From NCBI GenBank assembly GCA_020631735.1, contig CM036215.1:17386346-17450345 (forward strand): a stretch of 64,000 bases of DNA. The letters run 5' to 3'. Made by a program: the position numbers and the translations under genes. Source of the DNA: Saccharum officinarum (taxonomy: Eukaryota > Streptophyta > Magnoliopsida > Poales > Poaceae). Below, piece by piece: positions 41,026-52,700 of this stretch. The notes beneath the pieces were generated by a model that had not been told where the DNA came from, made no database searches, and saw nothing but the letters and a program-made list of their open reading frames with translations. Numbering within the stretch: the first letter of the stretch is position 1; the number at the start of each line of letters is the position of its first letter.

Positions 41026-42100
41026 CATGCCTCTCCTTCGACGTTGCAAGGTAAAAGTTGATTGACATGTCATTCATCCTATGCTAAGGACTTGCTAGAG
41101 CATGTAGACATAATAAGTGGTACGCATGAGCATTCATGATAAATCAAATGAATTTGATGGATATATGTTACCACTATTGCTTCTATGCTTATTTTGATCT
41201 AGTGGTGGCATATGACATGTTTGTGAGCTTGCAAACCTAGTGTTGAATCTAGAAGATTTGCTATACGTGTTTAATTCAACATAGGCAAGATAACCCTTAT
41301 TATGAGGAGTGAAGAAGCTTGTCTTTGGTTCAAATTGAATTAAATCTCTTTGGCAAGTGTTCTAGGTTGAACCAAATTTGATAAATTTTAACCTACTCCA
41401 TCAAACATTGTTTTTCTCTCCACAATTTGATCCCCTTTTTGGGTAAGTTGTTGACAAAGGGGGAGAGAAAAAGATGATTCAACATGATAAAGGGGTAAAT
41501 AAAATTTTGATGCACACAAGTAGGGGGAGCAAGCTCATAAACAAAGTTGTTGCATTTGTTTGTGCATTCTCATATGACTTGCTCATTGCACATGTATTTA
41601 AATTCAATATACATGCTTGTGTGGTGCAATGCTAGTATAGAACTTGAATGATGAAATAATCTACTAGCATGCATAGGAATAGTTTACATATGGTATCTAC
41701 ACGTGCCTTAAACTTTACAAGTGGTCCAAGAACCTTTACTATAATGTTGATCTCACGGGGTTCTTGAGTTATGATGGATGTCTAGTTACTTCATGATGCT
41801 AAGGATGGTGTAAAAGGCAACTCCGATTGGTATCACACTTCAAAGGTCCATTTCTTACACCTTAGCATCATTTTGGTAGAATTACTCTCTCAACACTTCT
41901 ATCAATGCATATGTGCAAAGCTTTCAATCCAAACTCTATGCACATATGTAGGGAGAGCTAATGCTACCAAAATTGAGCTTGTGATAATTGTCCAAACTTT
42001 ACTTATGAGCATAATGATTGGACAAGTATGACAAGTTCAAAACTTTTATTATCAAAATCATCTTTGTGAGGGTTGTCATCAATTACCAAAAAGGGGAGAT
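41026..42100 (+). other. 3' non-coding internal region of the SIRE-type element
   Basis: AT-rich, no open frame of interest. It ends with the polypurine tract. Some SIRE elements carry an env-like ORF here; none is visible in this copy. Confidence 0.7.
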
Positions 42101-45100
42101 TGAAAGTCCCTAGTTTGGTTTTGGCTAATTGATGAAACCTAGGACTAACCTTTGTATCTAAGTGGATGATTTAGATAAAGGTGGTCATTGAATATAAGAC
42201 ATGACATTGACTCATGTGACCAAAATGATGAAGACCAAGATGATGCTTGGATCGATGGACCGGTTGTGAGGGTGAAGGGCAAGTCGAGGCTTCGAAGCGA
42301 AGGACCATGCGATGGTGAAGCTTGAGCAAGACTTGGCACTGACGAACCGATGCAACGGTGAAGAGCAAGTGAAGTTAAGGTCGATGGATCGAGACGGTCA
42401 TGTGATGATATGAAGTGGGTCATATCTTTTGGAGAAATAAAATGGGCTCAAGGCAAAGGTATAACCATAGGGCCATTTTGTTTTGCACTCAAGACACCGT
42501 AGAGGGTGTGAGTGTTTTAGGATCGATAGCCGAACTATTAAGAGGGGAAGTCTTATCGGTTATTTGATGCACGGATGCCACTAGGTGAATTCATGAAGTG
42601 CATTATATGTAGGGCCTAGTGAGCTAACTGGAAAACCTTCAAAAATATTTATGAAAAGGCTAACACACGTGCACAAGGTGGTGATCACTTGTTGGTGTTG
42701 GCACATTTGCGAAGGCAATGAAGTTTGAGTGGTAGAGAGGGTTTGGGTCTCTCTCTCCCTCCCGCCGAGCTTGCGAGCGCGGGATTCAGGCGTTTTTGGG
42801 AACTTGAAATGCCTATTTTCCACTACGCCGGAAGTCGGAAATGAAACAGAGGCAAACGGAGATCACAGAGGTGACCGGACGCTGCACCGGACGCGTTCAT
42901 GGTATGACCGGACATGTCCGGTCAGTACAGCGCAGACACGGGTGTTAGGGTTTGTAACCGGCGTGTCCGGTCACTGTAACACTCCGGTGTTACGCAAGCA
43001 TTTGCATTGCAATCATGAGCATAACATTTCATATCATTCATAATTATATGTGCTTTGGGTGTACCTTTAATAAAATAAAATTTTGGAAACTAGTATTGCA
43101 TAACATGTTGTGATAATGTGCTAATGAACTTCATCAAATTTGTGCAACTATAAATTTCATATCACTTATAATTATAAGGAAAATTTTTGGAGCCACTAAA
43201 TCACTCAAAGTTTTGTCAAAGATTTGTTTAAAAATGTTATTTGAAAATATTCAAAAATCCTCCCTAAATTAGCTTTTATTCTAAAAATCAAAATCTGTTG
43301 GGAATTTTTAGTCGGCCCCTTAATCAAAGTTGGAGAGAATTAAATTCTAAACAACTTTCATTTTTGGGTCGTTTTCAAAAAAGGTCCTTTTCTTGCTCAA
43401 AATGAGATTTGAAAACGATTATTTGAAATTATTTGAAAATATGAAAATGGAAATTCAAAAACTAACCTAGCAGGCCGTCGCCCCGGTTTCGGCCCGCGAC
43501 CGGAAACGGCCCGCGCCACTCCCGCACGCGCGCGCCCGCGCCACTCCCGCGCGCGCGCGCGCGCCCCGCCTCGGCCCGGCCCAAGCCGGCCTCTCTTTCC
43601 CCTCCCGCTCCCACGCGCGCGCGGCTCGCTTTCGCCGCGGCAGAGCACGCTCGCCGCGTGGCGGCCGCATGCCGGCGACGCCACCCCGCGTGGCCGCGCG
43701 TGGTCTAGCGCGTTTTACCTCAAATCTTCGCGCGCATCCGGTCTCCAACTCACTCACTCACTCGCTCGCTCCCTTTCTCCTTCCTCCAGAGAGTCCGAGC
43801 GGGAGCGCCACCCACCACCGCCATCCTCCGCCTCCGCCGCCGTGTTCCGGCGACGCCAGTTCACCGCAGCTCGATTACTCATGCACGAATCTCCGCCACC
43901 TTCTCCTCTCCTCCGAACTGACCTCCATTTGCCTTGTTCGCCTACGGTAAGGCTCAATCGAGCTCTTCCCGCCGCGCCACCACGACGGGGCCGCCGAGCT
44001 CGCGCTCCGCTTACCGTCTTCCTCGCTCCCTCTCCATCCCACTGAGCTTCTCTCTTGAGTTCGCTACCTCCTCGCGAACACGGTGCACGCGCTCGCTGGT
44101 CGGGTCATGGCCGGAGATGGCCGTTGGCCGTCGGCCACCGCCACGCCGTGCTTACCGTAGTAGAAGAGAATGCAGTAGATGACATGTGCTTGTAGTGTAT
44201 AGTTTCCTAGATGATGTTGACTACCTTGCATTTCAACATATTCATTGCATTCATCTCCTTCGATGCACGCTTGCATAATCACTTACGCGCATTGCATCAT
44301 ACAGGATCGCAAACCGAGAACCCAGTCGTCTTACCTGAGGAGCCAGAGGAGCAGCTCGAGGTGCAGCAGCAGGAGGTGACAGAAGCCGAAGAGGAGGTCG
44401 GTGAAGAGCTCCCGGAGTGCCCCGATCACCGTCCGAGCTCCTTTGAGAGAGGCAAGCCCCGGAGCATTTCTCTCTCGGTTTGCAAATAATTTATTATTAA
44501 CTTTGCTTAATTTGATGCATTACGTTTAGGAGTTGTTTGTAAACGTTGCTGCATTATACCTTGCTTACCTTTGTTATACTATATCCTTGTTACCCTGGTA
44601 TCCGCAGTCGAGTCAATGCTTAGCTGGCTTAGACCGGTAGAAGTCAGGTGATTTCCTGTCACCTGCGAGCTATAGGTGGTTACCTGGATCTGCTTGGATG
44701 ACTATGAAGTCATGGTATAACTAAGTGTGAAATGAATTTGAGGCCGGGCAGAAACTTGCAGGGTTTCGGACTGTAGTGTTTTCCGTCTGTGTCGATTAAG
44801 GACCGTCCGTTGTTGTCCCTCGGGTCATGTTGAACGCATGCCTCACATTTAGCTGGCCGGATAAAGTACCTTCCGACCGTGAAACTGGGAGATTATTCGG
44901 GCCGAGTGAATTGCCTGCAACGCACTGTACCGGAGCAGTAGTGGCAGGATACGGGGGCACGATGATAAGGCCAAAGAGCAGTCGGGCGGCCCCCGGGTAC
45001 AAGTGGTTCCTGGCAAGCTCGCGACTTTACCTGAATGGTTGACTCAGTGACCAACACCTCACTTTAGCGGGTGAGTGAGGTTTGTGTGAGGAATAACTTA

Positions 45101-47290
45101 CCAGCTGGTTAATAATTGATTCGAATCGCCATCATTCACTGGATAGTGAACACTTGACTTGAGCTACTTCATCGTAGTAATATTGATGGAACACTTGGAC
45201 AGTTATATGAAATATGACATAATGGAAGTTGTTAATGATCTTTGGTTATCATTACCTGTTTAATTACATGTTACTTTAGTACAGGTGCAAATGTAGTTGA
45301 CAGGTTAATAAAGATTTAACTTGACGCAAAGCTTTTATAAAGGTTTTCCTAAATGCTAAAAATGCCTTTTCGCAAATGAGTCAGCTATCCCACCAGAAAG
45401 CCTATCATGATTCCTTGGTGTCTTTTTATTTCTGGTTTATGACGGGTAAGTCTAGCTGAGTACCTTCTCGTACTCAGGGCTTTATTCCCACTTGTTGCAG
45501 ATGGGCAGATGTACTACGGCTATTGTATCAACTGCCTCTATCCTGCGATGGGCGAAGCTTAGGACCATGGGCAATGGTCATTCGCTACTTCTCGTCTGAT
45601 GCTTTTGCTGGAGATGATCACAAGCTGTCATTTTATTTCAAAATGTTGTGTGTGTGCGTGATTTGAACTACCGCTTCCGCTACTTTTATTCGAACTTGGT
45701 TTGTAATAACTATGTTTAAACTCTGATGTATTTTATGCCGCGAACTTTTATGTAACTTATGATGATGACCGCTAAACTTAGTACGATCTTGGCTGTTATG
45801 TGAAATGGTTTGAAATCCATCGAGATTTCACGGACTACCGGGTTATACGGGCTTAAGTTTGATAAATTGTCCTTCCGTTGGATGATTTTCCTACTTAATC
45901 TCGTATAATTGGGCGGTTCTGTTACAGTCACTCGCGGGACCGGCGCGTCCGGTCAGTCGCCCAGAAGGAACTGCGGTTCACGAGGACGATCGGACGCGAG
46001 GCGCGTCCGGTCACACATGATCGGACGCGTCTGATCGTTGAAGGAGCTTACTGGACTCTAATCGGACGCATGCACTGTCGTGTCCGGTCTTTGCGAGGGG
46101 TGCGTCTAGTCGTTACTTCGTGGGCACGCGAGTCAGTGCGATCGGCGTGTCCGGTCGTTTGAAGCGGCACATCTGGTCGTTTGACGGGCGCGTCCGGTCG
46201 TTGCCTGGGGTGTGTCCGGTCATTGGTTTGACCGTTGGGGTCAGTGACCGTTGGAGGATCGGACGCGGTTGAGCGCGTCCGGTCAGTTATGACCGGCGCG
46301 TCCGGTCATCCCAAAAAGACCCAGTGAAGGGGTATAACGGCTCTATTTGGATGGGATACTTATAAATACTTGTTGACCGACCCTTAGGGAGGTCTCTCAT
46401 GATTTCTAACATTCTTGTGCATCCTTTGAGCTAGAGCATCTCCTCCCACTCATCTCTCTTGCTTGATTGCAAATCAAAACTGAGATTGAGTGATCCCAAA
46501 GTGCATTGCATAGCTTGAGGGCATCTAGTGGCACTTGTGGGTGGTTTAGCCGGTGAATTTCTTGTTACTCTTGGAGAGTACCGCTCCTAGCCGGCTTGTA
46601 GATTATTGGAGACGTTGGCAAGAAAAGGTGATTGTTCTTGGCCACCTCCGGTTGATTGTAAGTGGTTCTTGTGCTTTCCTCGGTGGGACGCCAAAAGCAA
46701 CTCTATTACATTGCGCGTGTCATTGAGTTACCTCACTTGAGAGTGGTGTCTTGCAGTGCCTTGTGGGGCGTGCCTTGAGGGGCAAGTGACTTGAGGGTCA
46801 CACCGAGGAACCATCTAAGTGTTGGTCGACACAACCGGTGACGTAGCTTGTCGGTGCACAAGTGAACACCGGGTGAACAAAAATATTGTGTCTCTTGTCT
46901 CCCGGTGATTGGTCTTCATATTGTGTTGTTGTCAATATTGATTGATTGTATATCATCTTGGTGATTAGCAACATCTTCACTACACCGTTGGTATAAGATA
47001 CACAATCCTTTCTCTCGCATTTACATTTACTAGATTATCATGTGTAGCTCTAGTGGTAGCCTTTGCTAGTGTTGTTAGCTTGCTCACTAGTGTAAGTTTA
47101 GTGACATAGCCCTTGTGTGAACTAGAGATCATAATCTACTAGACTTGTGGATAGGAGGCTTGCATCACAACCGTAGGCTAAGCAAAACTCGCTTTGCGCC
47201 GTTTGTTATTCTAACAAGTTTGCTTAGTGGTTCTTGTAGAATTCTTTTTATAGTCTATTCACCCCCCCTCTAGCCATCTAGGACCTTACA
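42101..47290 (+). repeat. 3' LTR of the SIRE-type element, split
   Basis: Starts TGAAAGTCCCTAG and ends CTAGGACCTTACA. Removing 42975-45931 (solo LTR plus one target duplication) leaves 2233 bp, matching the 2232-bp 5' LTR. The break lies within the CCGG/CGCG motif array. Confidence 0.95.
42975..45926 (+). repeat. 2952-bp solo LTR (TGTAACA...TGTTACA)
   Basis: Termini TGTAACACTCCGGTGTTA and GGCGGTTCTGTTACA, flanked by GTCAC on both sides (42970-42974 and 45927-45931). The empty site is visible in the 5' LTR at about 34311-34315 (CCGGTCACTCGCGGG). It belongs to the same family as the long LTR at 9368-14162, sharing several blocks, but is 1.8 kb shorter. No internal region remains, so it is a product of LTR-LTR recombination and the youngest layer of this nest. 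Confidence 0.95.
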
Positions 47291-48379
47291 GTCATCCCCG
47301 TGGGCAGGTATTGTTCCACGTGGCGTGCGACTGCGACAGGCCATCTCTAGAAGCTCATGTCGCCTCGGCGTCAGCAGGGTGGTCATGTCTCGCCAACTCC
47401 GCGTGTGACCCCCGTCAGACACCCACGGTTCCACACTGTGCCTCCAACTCCGGCGTGGCCTCCGTCGACGGAGTCTGTTGACTATATTATCCTCCTAGAC
47501 GGTACGGAGCGCCACGAATGACCCACAACACCCCCATGTGGGACCGGTGGCAGGCAAGACTATAGCGTGGGGATGTCCCCATCATCTACAGATCGCCGGG
47601 GCCTACCAGCAGGAGAAGAGGAACATCATAGCTCTGGGACCCCTCCCTCTCTTTTTGGTTTTTCTCTTTCTTCTCTCTCCATTCCCTCTGTTGTATGACT
47701 GGTCTTTCCCTTAGAGTTATAAGAGGGAAAGTCTAGTACCTTTGGAGAGGACGACTCGACAGGCCGATCGCAATCCCACGAACCGAAAAACACACTCTCA
47801 ACCTCAACCCATAGAGACTTGGGAGCTCGTCCCTCTCTCGATCGTTTCTAACCCCTACTATAAACTCAGTGCTAGTAACACGGGCAGCAGCTCATAACTG
47901 GACGTAGGTACATTCCGCACGAACCAGTATACATCCTCCCGTCCTCTTTGCATAGCCATTCGAACCCAAACGCACAATCCACTAAATTTACTAGTCGACG
48001 GTTTCAACGGTTTCTAAACACCGACAATAATAGAGCCGGCTTGTTGGTTGTAAGGTTCTTTGCAGCCTTCTCTCAGTCTGCCTATTTAGTAGTTAGCTCT
48101 TCATCATTAATACTTGGTCCACTTGTCTCTCTCATAGATTTTCTTGATTCTTGTACGTAAGTCAGCTGTAAGCTTACAGCCCGCTTCTCTTCTCTCTCCT
48201 CTCCTCTCTCCCTTTTATCTCAGTATTTAGTTAGTTTACATCCTGTTATTTTTTTAATAAATTTATTTGGAGACATAAATGCTAATAATATTTGTTATAA
48301 ACTTGGTTAAACTTGAACTTATTTGACCAGCATGCATCCCATAATTGCATTCCTTTGCGGACAAAGGTAGTATAATTTA

Positions 48380-48940
48380 GTCAACTTAAACCAATTTAAC
48401 CGGCACAGTTTCCATAATTACATTCTTTCCTAGCAAAGAAAGTACATCTCAGGCTCTAAGGGCACGTTTAGATGCACAACAAGTTTAAGCCTTGCTCTTG
48501 CTTATCTAGGCGAAGGCTAACCTTTCGCATAACGGAGCCTTACGGAAACTTAGATTGGGGGATTCCACCATGCATGCAACTAGATTTTAAACATATCAGG
48601 TTAAAAAAAAGGTTTGAAAAATATCAGGACCCAAATGTCAGCCAACCATGCCTATGTGTAAGTGGAGAAAACGTGGTCTTGCACACCAAACGATGTGTGA
48701 TTTTCCTCGTGCTACGTGTCTGGCTTGCCAACCTAGGAGAGCGAATTTAGCTCTCCTTGTCATGCAAGGATTTCCTTGCTGACAGAGGCAAGCTCACTAA
48801 GCAAAGCAAGTTTTTTTGTTCCATACCAAACGCATGTCGTTGCCTAGTAAGGTTGAGGAAGCCTAGGTCGTAAAGGATCGAACATGCGCCACTGAATAGG
48901 CTATGTGCCCAAAAAAAGTTTACATATTAGCCAAAAGTTC
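48380..48940. other. Intergenic sequence with a possible MITE
   Basis: A candidate element runs from GGGCACGTTTAGATGC (about 48461) to CATACCAAACGCATG (about 48836), whose ends are weakly inverted. No coding sequence is recognised. Confidence 0.3.
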
Positions 48941-48945
48941 AAAAT

Positions 48946-49210
48946 TGTTGGAAACAATAACCCTAATATTACTATTGTGGGCTCATACCAAATATATCCC
49001 TAAAGGGTTAAGACTATATAAAGGAACTTGTACTGATCTATAATGAAAGAAGAGATATGAGTTCCACATGTGTCTCCTGTGTATTCTTGTGTATTGTTTT
49101 TGGGATTGGGCAAGAGAGTTAGAATCAATCTACAACTTCTACACGCCTCTTTCTTGGGACCAAGAATGGAACACGGATATGACAATCCATGGATAGGCTG
49201 ATTCTTAACA
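48946..49210 (+). repeat. 5' LTR of the old copia element
   Basis: Contains GACTATATAAAGGAAC (TATA box) and GATCTATAATGAAAGAAGAG downstream. Ends ATTCTTAACA, followed by TGTTATCAGCAG. Confidence 0.9.
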
Positions 49211-49385
49211 TGTTATCAGCAGCTCTACCATTGAATCGGATGCGCCGGCTAATGTCTCCTGTTGGAGATCCATCCACCCTGAGCAAATCGCCGCATGTGT
49301 GATGGCGCATGGATCTGCCACTATCTCGTCACTTGGGACTCAGTGACCGTGTACTGTACTTGGATCAAACGGATGCCCTAGACAT

Positions 49386-49763
49386 TGTCACGATCCAACA
49401 CTCAACAATAGTCCAGAATCACGATGTCGATTAAGTGGATAAGGTTTAACATGAATTCAATAGAGGAACCTCTCGATCTGGTACAAGCACGGTGAGCAGA
49501 GTGCTCCCGGCTCCTATTCTCCGGACGCAGCCGGCCTCTTTGCCTATGGGTTCTACCATGTCCTCCATGAAGCCCTATGTTCCCCTCTTATCGACTAGCA
49601 GTTCCTCCATTCGGGTCCGAAGTAATTGGGATTGGGCTTTGTAGTTCACTTGGGCTTCGTGGCTTCTGGCCCATCTTCCTCTTCCTCAATAGACTCCTTT
49701 TGTCTCGCCTGCTCCTGTTGCTCGTCAGCATTTGTCGCCGCCTTCCTAATAAGCTTCCTGACA
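49386..49763 (-). repeat. 3' LTR of the second chromovirus
   Basis: On minus, TGTCAGGAAGCTTATTAGG to GTGTTGGATCGTGACA. The last 118 bases of the polyprotein frame lie inside it. Confidence 0.95.
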
Positions 49764-52700
49764 TTCCCCCGTTCTTGAATTTCGGCTTGTCCCCAAGCCG
49801 GTGCTGCTAGAAATTGGTCCTTGAGTTTGGCTTTTAATTCCCACGTGGCCATGGATGGTGGCCAAGAAGACCACTGAACAAGGACTTCAGCTACTAGCTT
49901 GTCACCATCGGGCTTCAGGCGACGCTGCAAGACTCGAGTAGGAATACGAAAAGCATCAGTATTAGAATGTTCAGGGATATCAGAGGAAACCTGAACTGTA
50001 GGTGGAAGTGCCTTCTTCAACTGTGAAACATGAAACACCGGATGAACAGATGTATGTTCAGGCAGCAGGAGCTTATAAGCAACTTGACCAACTTTAGCAA
50101 CAACAGGATATGGTTCAAAGTACCGAAATGATAGCTTGTGGTTAGCTCTGGTGGCTGTCGATGTTTGCACATACGGTTGCAGCTTAAGATAAACTGAATC
50201 CCCAACTTCAAAGGAGCGTTCAGATCTGTTTTTATCAGCTTGCACTTTCTGCCTCTGCTGAGCCCTGAGTAACTGTTGCTGAAGCAACTGAACCATGATT
50301 TTCCTTTCAGCCAGCCAGGTTTGGAGATCAGGTACAGCACAAGACTCAATGACATCAATGCCCAAATGTCTTGGTTGCTGACCATAAAGTACTTCGAAGG
50401 GAGTTGTATTTAGTGAAGTGTGATAGCTTGTGTTATACCAAAATTCAGCTAAAGCTAACCACTTCTGCCACTGAGTTGGACAAGCATGAACAAAACATCG
50501 GAGATAGGCTTCTAAGCATTGGTTAACCCTTTCAGTTTGCCAATCAAACTGAGGGTCATAAGTTGTGCTCATTCTGAGTTCTGTTTTTGTGAGCTTAAAC
50601 AGCTGCTGCCAGACATTGCTAGTGAATACTCTATCTCTATCAGAAATAAGTGCTTCAAGAAAACCATGGAGTTTGAAGACATTGTCCATGTAAACCAGTG
50701 CAACTTCCAGGGCAGTGTAAGGATGTTTGAGTGGAATAAAGTGAGCATATTTAGAGAACTTATCCACAACCACTAATATACAATCAAAATTGTGAGATCT
50801 GGGCAAACCTTCAATGAATTCTAAACTGACCACCTGCCATGCAATTTTTGGGACGGACAGTGGTTGAAGAAGACCAGGGTATTTAACCCTCTCATGCTTA
50901 GCTTGTTGACACACAGTATAGTGAGCCACAAATTCTTTCACCATACTTTTAATACCTGGCCAAGCAAATAGACCTTTCACCCTCTTGTATGAAACTAGAA
51001 ATCCAGAATGCCCCCAAGAGGACTAGAGTGGAGAGACTGTAGAATTTGTTGCTGAATGGTGGCATTGTGACCGACCCAAATTTTGCCCTTATACTTGATG
51101 ATTCCTTGCTGCAAGGAAAAATGACCAAAGGTATTGTTGACAGCCAAGGTAGACAACAACTTAACTGTATGAGGATCTGACTGATATGTGTCTACCAACT
51201 TCTGTAACCACACATGTTGTAGGGAAGATACTGCTGTGAGTTCTTGACATGGATTGTTAGTGACTCTTGAAAGAGCATCTGCCACTCTATTCTCTGCACC
51301 TTTTTATAATAGATTTTATATCTTAAGCCCATGAGTTTGGTTAGAGCTTTATGTTGCCAAGGGGTATGAAGTCTCTGATCATCCAGGTGAACCAAACTGT
51401 GTTGATCAGTTTTAATAGTGAATTCACCATGTTAAAGATATGCTCTCCAATGGTCCACAGCTAAGAGGATAGCCAAACATTCTTTTTCATATGTGGAAAG
51501 AGCTTGATTCTTTGGCCCAAGAGCTTTACTGACATAAGCTACAAGGTGGCCATTTTGTTGGAGGACAGCTCCAATCCCTTTGTCAGAAGCATCAGTTTCA
51601 ATCACAAAAGATTTAGTGAGATTAGGTAAAGTCAATACTGGGGCTATGGTGAGGGCATCCTTCAGAGCCTGAAAAGACTGTTGCTGTTCTTGTGTCTAGA
51701 CAAATAAGGACCCCTTCTTCAGAAGACTAGTAAGTGGTCTGGTGATAGCCCCAAAACCTTGCACAAACTTTCTGTAATAGCCGGCCATCCCAAAAAAACT
51801 CCTCACTTCTTTATCATTCAATGGTACTGGCCAATACTTGATAATATCAACTTTGCCAGGGTTAGTTGCCACACCCTTGGCACTAATGACATGACCCAAA
51901 TAGGCTAACTCTTGCTTGGCAAAAGAACATTTGGACAACTTAACCTTAAATTGATGTTGGTGCAAAAGAGTAAATACTTCTTTAATATGATGTAGATGCT
52001 CAGCCCAAGTCTTACTGTATATAAGAATGTCATCTATAAACACTATAACACACTTCTTCAACACAGGTGCCAACACAGTGTTCATCTCATACTGAAAGGT
52101 TGCAGGACCACCAGTAACTCCATATGGCATAACTTTATACTCATAGTGACCATTATGAGTTTGAAATGCTATTTTGGGGACATCTGTTTCAGCTACTAAG
52201 ATTTGATGGAACCCAGATGACATGTCTAAGGTGGTAAACCATTTAGCTCCTACTAAATCATCAAGCATTTCATCAATGACAGGAAGAGGGAATTTATTCT
52301 TCACAGTCAGTGCATTAAGCTTCCTATAATCAACACATAACCTCCTGTCTCCAATTTTTATTTTTGACTAGAAGAAGTGGAGAAGCAAATGGGCTTTGGC
52401 TCTCCTGAATCCAACCATTAGCTAGTACCTGCTGGACTTGAGACTCAATTTCATCCTTCTGAGTAGAATTGTACCTATAGGGTCTGAGCCTGAATGGCTG
52501 TGCCCCAGGGATTAGTGGAATGGTATGTTCTGATGCTCTCTTTGGTGGTAACCCAATAGGAGGTTGAAAAATGCTTTGAAATTGATCCACAAGTTGCTGC
52601 ACTTCAGGTGGTCTAGTGTACATAGCCTTATTGGTATCAATTGGTTGCAATGCCAACAGACACCATAACTGATCTTGATGTTCTAGTACTGTGAGCTCAT

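Larger units (their letters stand above)
33444..47290 (+). mobile_element. SIRE/Maximus-type Ty1/copia element
   Basis: Two 2.23-kb LTRs, target duplication GTCAT (33439-33443 and 47291-47295), primer-binding site TGGTATCGGAGC at 35678-35689 and polypurine tract AAAAAGGGGAGAT at 42088-42100. The internal order is gag, protease, integrase, reverse transcriptase, RNase H, the copia order. A large gag with a coiled-coil extension and LTRs above 2 kb suit the SIRE/Maximus lineage. Its 3' LTR was later hit by a 2952-bp solo LTR; without it the element is about 10.9 kb. Confidence 0.95.
33042..48026 (+). repeat. Solo LTR (TGTCGGG...CACCGACA), split by a copia element
   Basis: Left terminus TGTCGGGTACCG at 33042, right terminus AACACCGACA ending at 48026, flanked by ATAAT on both sides (33037-33041 and 48027-48031). 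Subtracting the copia insertion leaves about 1133 bp. No internal region or second LTR exists, so this is a solo LTR from recombination. TGTCGG...CCGACA ends are typical of grass Ty3-type LTRs. It contains a 48-bp tandem repeat that was the copia target. Confidence 0.85.
32901..48374. mobile_element. Stowaway-like MITE split by nested insertions
   Basis: The left part begins CTCTCTCCGTCCTCAAAAGAATACAATT near 32901; the right part ends near 48374 with the imperfect inverted counterpart (AATTGCATTCCTTTGCGGACAAAGGTAG). The interior of the right part has ATAAATTTATTTGGAGACATAAATGC, as in Stowaway elements. All sequence between 33042 and 48031 was inserted later. A second MITE-like sequence (AGAGCCGGCTTGTTGGTTG ... 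GTAAGCTTACAGCC) seems to lie between the Stowaway halves and to be the immediate target of the solo LTR. Confidence 0.5.
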
